Shown: one piece after another, positions 5,433 to 8,574 of the stretch
How positions within the stretch are numbered: the stretch's first letter is position 1
Layout: each line of letters opens with the position of its first letter
Assembly: GCA_030600525.1 (NCBI GenBank)
Contig: JAUVLX010000141.1
Location: forward strand, 1-8,574
Direction: 5' to 3'
Source of the DNA: Desulfobulbus sp.
GTDB taxonomy: Bacteria; Desulfobacterota; Desulfobulbia; Desulfobulbales; Desulfobulbaceae
Length of the DNA: 8,574 nucleotides
The notes under the pieces: model-generated
Databases searched by the model: none
What the model saw: only the letters and a program-made list of their open reading frames with translations
What the model was told of the DNA's origin: nothing
Translations under genes and position numbers: made by a program

Positions 5433-8400
5433 TAATATCTGATACAGCCGTCAAAAAGAGCATAACCGTCGTTGTACTGGGGGTGCTGATTCTGGTGTTT
5501 GGCACCTATTGTTATAGGGTGTTGCCTCGTGAAAGTGATCCGGATATCACCATTCCCAATGTATTTGTATCCACCAATTACAGGGGGGTGTCTTCAACAG
5601 ATATTGAGACCTCGGTCACTATTGAGATTGAAAAAAAACTCAAAGGGCTTGACGGGTTAAAGAAACTACAGTCGGTGAGTACCGAAGGCGCCTCCAATAT
5701 AAATGTTGAATTTGTGACTGGTACCGATATTGATCAGGCACTGCAGGATGTTAAGGATAAGGTTGACGAGGCGATGGGTGATTTGCCCACCGACCTGGAT
5801 GAAGATCCATCGGTTTTTGAAGTCAACTTTTCAGAGATGCCTATTGTTGTTTTTTCTCTTTCAGGAACCTGTGGGCTTCCCTGTCTGAAAAAAATTGCTG
5901 ATGACCTGGAAGACGATATCGAGGCTGTTACCGGTGTGCTGGAGGTAGATGTTACCGGTGGGCTGGAGCGTGAGATTAGGGTCGAGGTTTTTCCGGAAAA
6001 ACTTGGGTACTATGGCCTTACCTTTAATACGCTTCAGCAGGTCGTTCAGAGTGAGAATAAAAATACCTCTGGGGGAGCCATCCGGTTGGGTTCAGGTCGT
6101 TTCCTGTTACGTGTGCCCGGAGAGTTCAAAACACCTGAGGAAATTTATTGGCTGGTGGTGGGGATCCATAACGGAGAACCTGTTTACTTAAAAGATGTGG
6201 CCAGAGTGGTTGATAGCTTTAAGGAAGAGGCCAGTCGTGCCCGCCTGGACGGGAGAAGTGCTGTCAATCTAGCTATAAAAAAACGTTCCGGTGTAAATAT
6301 TATAGATATTAGTCGGGAGGTTGACCGGATAATCACTGAACGGCAGCAGACCTGGCCCTTGGGAACACAGATAACCAAGGTTATGGATAAGGCCAAAGAA
6401 ATTGAGCAAATGGTTGCTGATCTGGAAAATAATATATTGTCCGGTCTAGTCCTGGTGGTGATTGTTATCTTCTTTGCCATGGGGATTCGCAATGCCATCC
6501 TTGTCAGTATGGCTATTCCGTTCTCCATGTTGCTGACCTTCATTGTACTCTATATTATGGGGGTGACGCTGAATATGGTGGTGTTGTTCAGCCTCACTCT
6601 GGCGTTGGGAATGCTAGTCGATAATGCGATTGTCATTGTTGAAAATATTTATAGATTTATGGAGCAGGGGGCCTCACGAGTTGAGGCGGCAATGAAGGCT
6701 ACAGCCGAGGTTGCCTACCCTGTTATTGGCTCGACACTTACCACCCTGGCAGCCTTTTCTCCTATGCTTTTCTGGCCAGGTATCATGGGTGAGTTTATGA
6801 GTTATCTGCCACTCACCCTTATTGTGACGCTGACCTCAAGTCTCTTTGTTGCTCTGGTTATCAACCCGGCACTCGCCTCTCTTTTTATCAAGGTAAAGGG
6901 TGATGTAAAAAAACCGGTAATAAGTGGTGCTTCGTTTGAACAGCCGGTGTCGCTGGATTCTCCTTTGTTAAAGGGATACTCCAAGCTCCTTCAGTTTGCA
7001 CTGCAGAAGCCGTTTGTCATAATCGGTTTTTCCATCTGCGTTTTGATCCTTATGGTCCAGGGGTGGCTGCTGGTGATAGGGCTGGAAAAGCCGGTTGAGT
7101 TCTTTCCCGAGATAGATCCCAAGGGGATGTATGTGAATGTGGATGTGCCTGAAGGAGCGAGTCTGGATTACATTGACCGGGTGATGAAGCGGGTTGAAAT
7201 GGCAGTAGCCGGTGCTGATCAAAAGATTATTGCTGCTGATAGCTTTGATCATGATGATTATGTGCGTTCTTTGGAGCCCAAAGAGTATACAGATGCTTCT
7301 GGGAAAAAATACTTCGGCCCCAGTGATCTGGAGAATATTAAAAATCTTTATATAAAAGGGGTGGTAACCGCAGGCCCTGGATCTGCTTTTGATCCAAATT
7401 CGCCCAACCATGTAGGGGTTCGATTCATCGATTTAAAGGATCGGCATCGTTCCACCCATGAGACTGTGGATGACATCCGAGAGCGGGTTAGTGGCATTGC
7501 CGGTGGGAAAATCACCATAGCCATGGAGGAGGAGGGACCACCGACAGGGTCACCCATTAATATAGAAATTGCCGGTGATAATTTCCAGGTACTGGGGAGT
7601 CTGGCAAAGAAAATTAAAAATATTCTTACAGATATTCCCAATGTAAAAGACGTACGGGATGACTTCAGCGAGGGTACGCCATCGGTAAAAGTAGTTATTG
7701 ATCGCCAGAAAGCAGCTCTGTTTGGTTTGACCACCGATAACATTGGTTTTGCCTTGAAAACTGCCTATAACGGACTTGATGTTTCATCTTACCGCGAAGG
7801 AAGTGATGATTACGATATTACCGTTCAGCTGGCAGAAGTCGATCGAAAGGTGGTGGATGTACTCAATGAACTGATAATTCCAGCGCCGATCGGCGTGTTG
7901 GTCCCGCTGTCAACTCTTGCCAAGTTCGAGTTTGCCGGTTCATTTGGTGATATTACACGGATAAATAACGAAAGAGTGGTAACCGTAAAGGCCAATGTGG
8001 ATGAAACCAAGACTACTGGGCCTGTCATACGAGCAAAGGCTGAGGAGCTGTTGGCATCGCTGCACCTGCCTTCAGGGTATTCGGTGAAATTTACCGGAGA
8101 GTTTGAGTTTCAGCAGGAGTCAGAAGCATTCCTGACCAAGGCCTTTATCATTGCCCTGTTGCTTATTTTTCTTATCCTGGTGGCCATGTTTAACTCGGTT
8201 GGTCAGCCGTTTCTGATCATGAGCTCGGTGATGCTCTCCCTTGGAGGCGCATTTCTTGGCCTGATGCTGTTTAAACAGCCCTTTGGTATCATTATGACCG
8301 GAGTAGGTGTTATTTCCCTTGCCGGTGTAGTGGTTAATAATGCAATAGTCTTGATCGATTATACCAACAAATTGTTGGAAAGAGGGTTTTCGCTTAAAGA

Positions 8401-8574
8401 TGCCGTTGTCTTTGCTGGTGCGACACGATTACGCCCAGTTTTATTAACTGCGGTAACAACAATCCTTGGTCTGGTGCCTATGGTTACCGGGGTCTCCTTT
8501 GACTTTCATTTGTTGGCTATATCATGGGTGAGCGAATCAAGCCAGTGGTGGCGTTCCATGGCTGTGGTGGTCAT
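5429..8574 (+). CDS. RND-family efflux pump, inner-membrane permease, 3'-truncated by the window edge
   Basis: ATG 5429 overlaps the fusion-protein stop (ATGA). The frame then stays open without a stop or frameshift for 1048 codons to the last base. TM1 is at about 12-29, the first periplasmic porter/docking region about 30-335, TM2-TM6 about 336-500 and TM7 about 529-548. The second periplasmic region is about 549-900 and TM8 starts near 902. TM4 carries LALGMLVDNAIVIVENIYR (D398, N399) and TM10 carries GVVVNNAIVLIDY (N970, N971). ATRLRPVLLTAVTTILGLVPM and SESSQWWRSMAV are the usual family landmarks near the C-terminus. About 35-50 residues (the last membrane segment) should lie beyond the window. 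RND pumps are trimeric proton antiporters that extrude amphiphiles, dyes, bile salts, solvents or antibiotics. The sequence looks closer to the hydrophobe/amphiphile efflux class than to the metal class, but the substrate is unknown. No outer-membrane channel gene is seen and it may follow to the right. Confidence 0.94.
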   Translation, partial: MIISDTAVKKSITVVVLGVLILVFGTYCYRVLPRESDPDITIPNVFVSTNYRGVSSTDIETSVTIEIEKKLKGLDGLKKLQSVSTEGASNINVEFVTGTDIDQALQDVKDKVDEAMGDLPTDLDEDPSVFEVNFSEMPIVVFSLSGTCGLPCLKKIADDLEDDIEAVTGVLEVDVTGGLEREIRVEVFPEKLGYYGLTFNTLQQVVQSENKNTSGGAIRLGSGRFLLRVPGEFKTPEEIYWLVVGIHNGEPVYLKDVARVVDSFKEEASRARLDGRSAVNLAIKKRSGVNIIDISREVDRIITERQQTWPLGTQITKVMDKAKEIEQMVADLENNILSGLVLVVIVIFFAMGIRNAILVSMAIPFSMLLTFIVLYIMGVTLNMVVLFSLTLALGMLVDNAIVIVENIYRFMEQGASRVEAAMKATAEVAYPVIGSTLTTLAAFSPMLFWPGIMGEFMSYLPLTLIVTLTSSLFVALVINPALASLFIKVKGDVKKPVISGASFEQPVSLDSPLLKGYSKLLQFALQKPFVIIGFSICVLILMVQGWLLVIGLEKPVEFFPEIDPKGMYVNVDVPEGASLDYIDRVMKRVEMAVAGADQKIIAADSFDHDDYVRSLEPKEYTDASGKKYFGPSDLENIKNLYIKGVVTAGPGSAFDPNSPNHVGVRFIDLKDRHRSTHETVDDIRERVSGIAGGKITIAMEEEGPPTGSPINIEIAGDNFQVLGSLAKKIKNILTDIPNVKDVRDDFSEGTPSVKVVIDRQKAALFGLTTDNIGFALKTAYNGLDVSSYREGSDDYDITVQLAEVDRKVVDVLNELIIPAPIGVLVPLSTLAKFEFAGSFGDITRINNERVVTVKANVDETKTTGPVIRAKAEELLASLHLPSGYSVKFTGEFEFQQESEAFLTKAFIIALLLIFLILVAMFNSVGQPFLIMSSVMLSLGGAFLGLMLFKQPFGIIMTGVGVISLAGVVVNNAIVLIDYTNKLLERGFSLKDAVVFAGATRLRPVLLTAVTTILGLVPMVTGVSFDFHLLAISWVSESSQWWRSMAVVV

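Noticed and set aside
2..7006. Ten CTGCAG palindromes across the window (for example 2, 11, 938, 4485, 4491, 4821, 5741, 7001), against about two expected
   Set aside because: Several are in-frame Leu-Gln codon pairs (CTG CAG), including LQLQ in the fusion protein. Codon choice and amino-acid composition are likely to explain much of the excess, and the sites are not regularly spaced.
6184..7743. Three long minus-strand ORFs (119, 147 and 131 codons) opposite the RND pump
   Set aside because: They lie wholly antisense to a well-supported pump frame and encode low-complexity, Ser/Thr/Arg-rich products with no recognisable motif. They look like shadows of the coding strand.

Overview
The window reads as an ordinary Gram-negative chromosomal segment of moderate base composition (around the high 40s % GC by eye). 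It has closely packed genes and three transcription blocks. The membrane fusion protein plus RND pump pair needs an outer membrane, so the host is a diderm. The style of the proteins suggests a deltaproteobacterium / Desulfobacterota (for example a Desulfobulbales relative), but this is a low-confidence impression and not a demonstrated placement. I see no tRNA, rRNA, CRISPR array, transposase, phage gene or long repeat.

Layout. (1) Left block, plus strand: the 3' part of a nucleoside-recognition (Gate-domain) membrane protein, cut by the window edge. A short spacer containing a possible 17-codon leader ORF follows, then a 12-TM major facilitator superfamily (MFS) transporter. A good intrinsic terminator candidate overlaps the transporter's stop codon. 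(2) Middle block, minus strand, converging on block 1: pdxH (pyridoxamine/pyridoxine 5'-phosphate oxidase) followed 32 bp later by a short-chain dehydrogenase/reductase, probably one operon. (3) Right block, plus strand, divergent from pdxH: a TetR-family regulator, an RND membrane fusion protein (17 bp gap) and an RND inner-membrane pump (4 bp ATGA overlap). This is a classic self-regulated efflux operon. The pump is open from 5429 to the right edge, with at least 1048 codons and its C-terminus outside the window.

How they work together. The TetR protein most likely represses its own operon from the 206 bp pdxH/tetR intergenic region. That region holds a good sigma70-like promoter (TTGTAA-17 bp-TATGAT) with two short inverted repeats just downstream, which are plausible operators. 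The fusion protein and pump would form a tripartite efflux system with an outer-membrane channel not encoded here. pdxH and the reductase look like housekeeping or metabolic neighbours. The Gate protein and MFS carrier may be co-transcribed, but their substrates are unknown.

No clearly new biological system is visible. The points most worth a second look are the leader ORF interlocked with the MFS start, the operator candidates, the substituted proton-relay positions of the RND pump, and a CxxxC pair in its first periplasmic domain.
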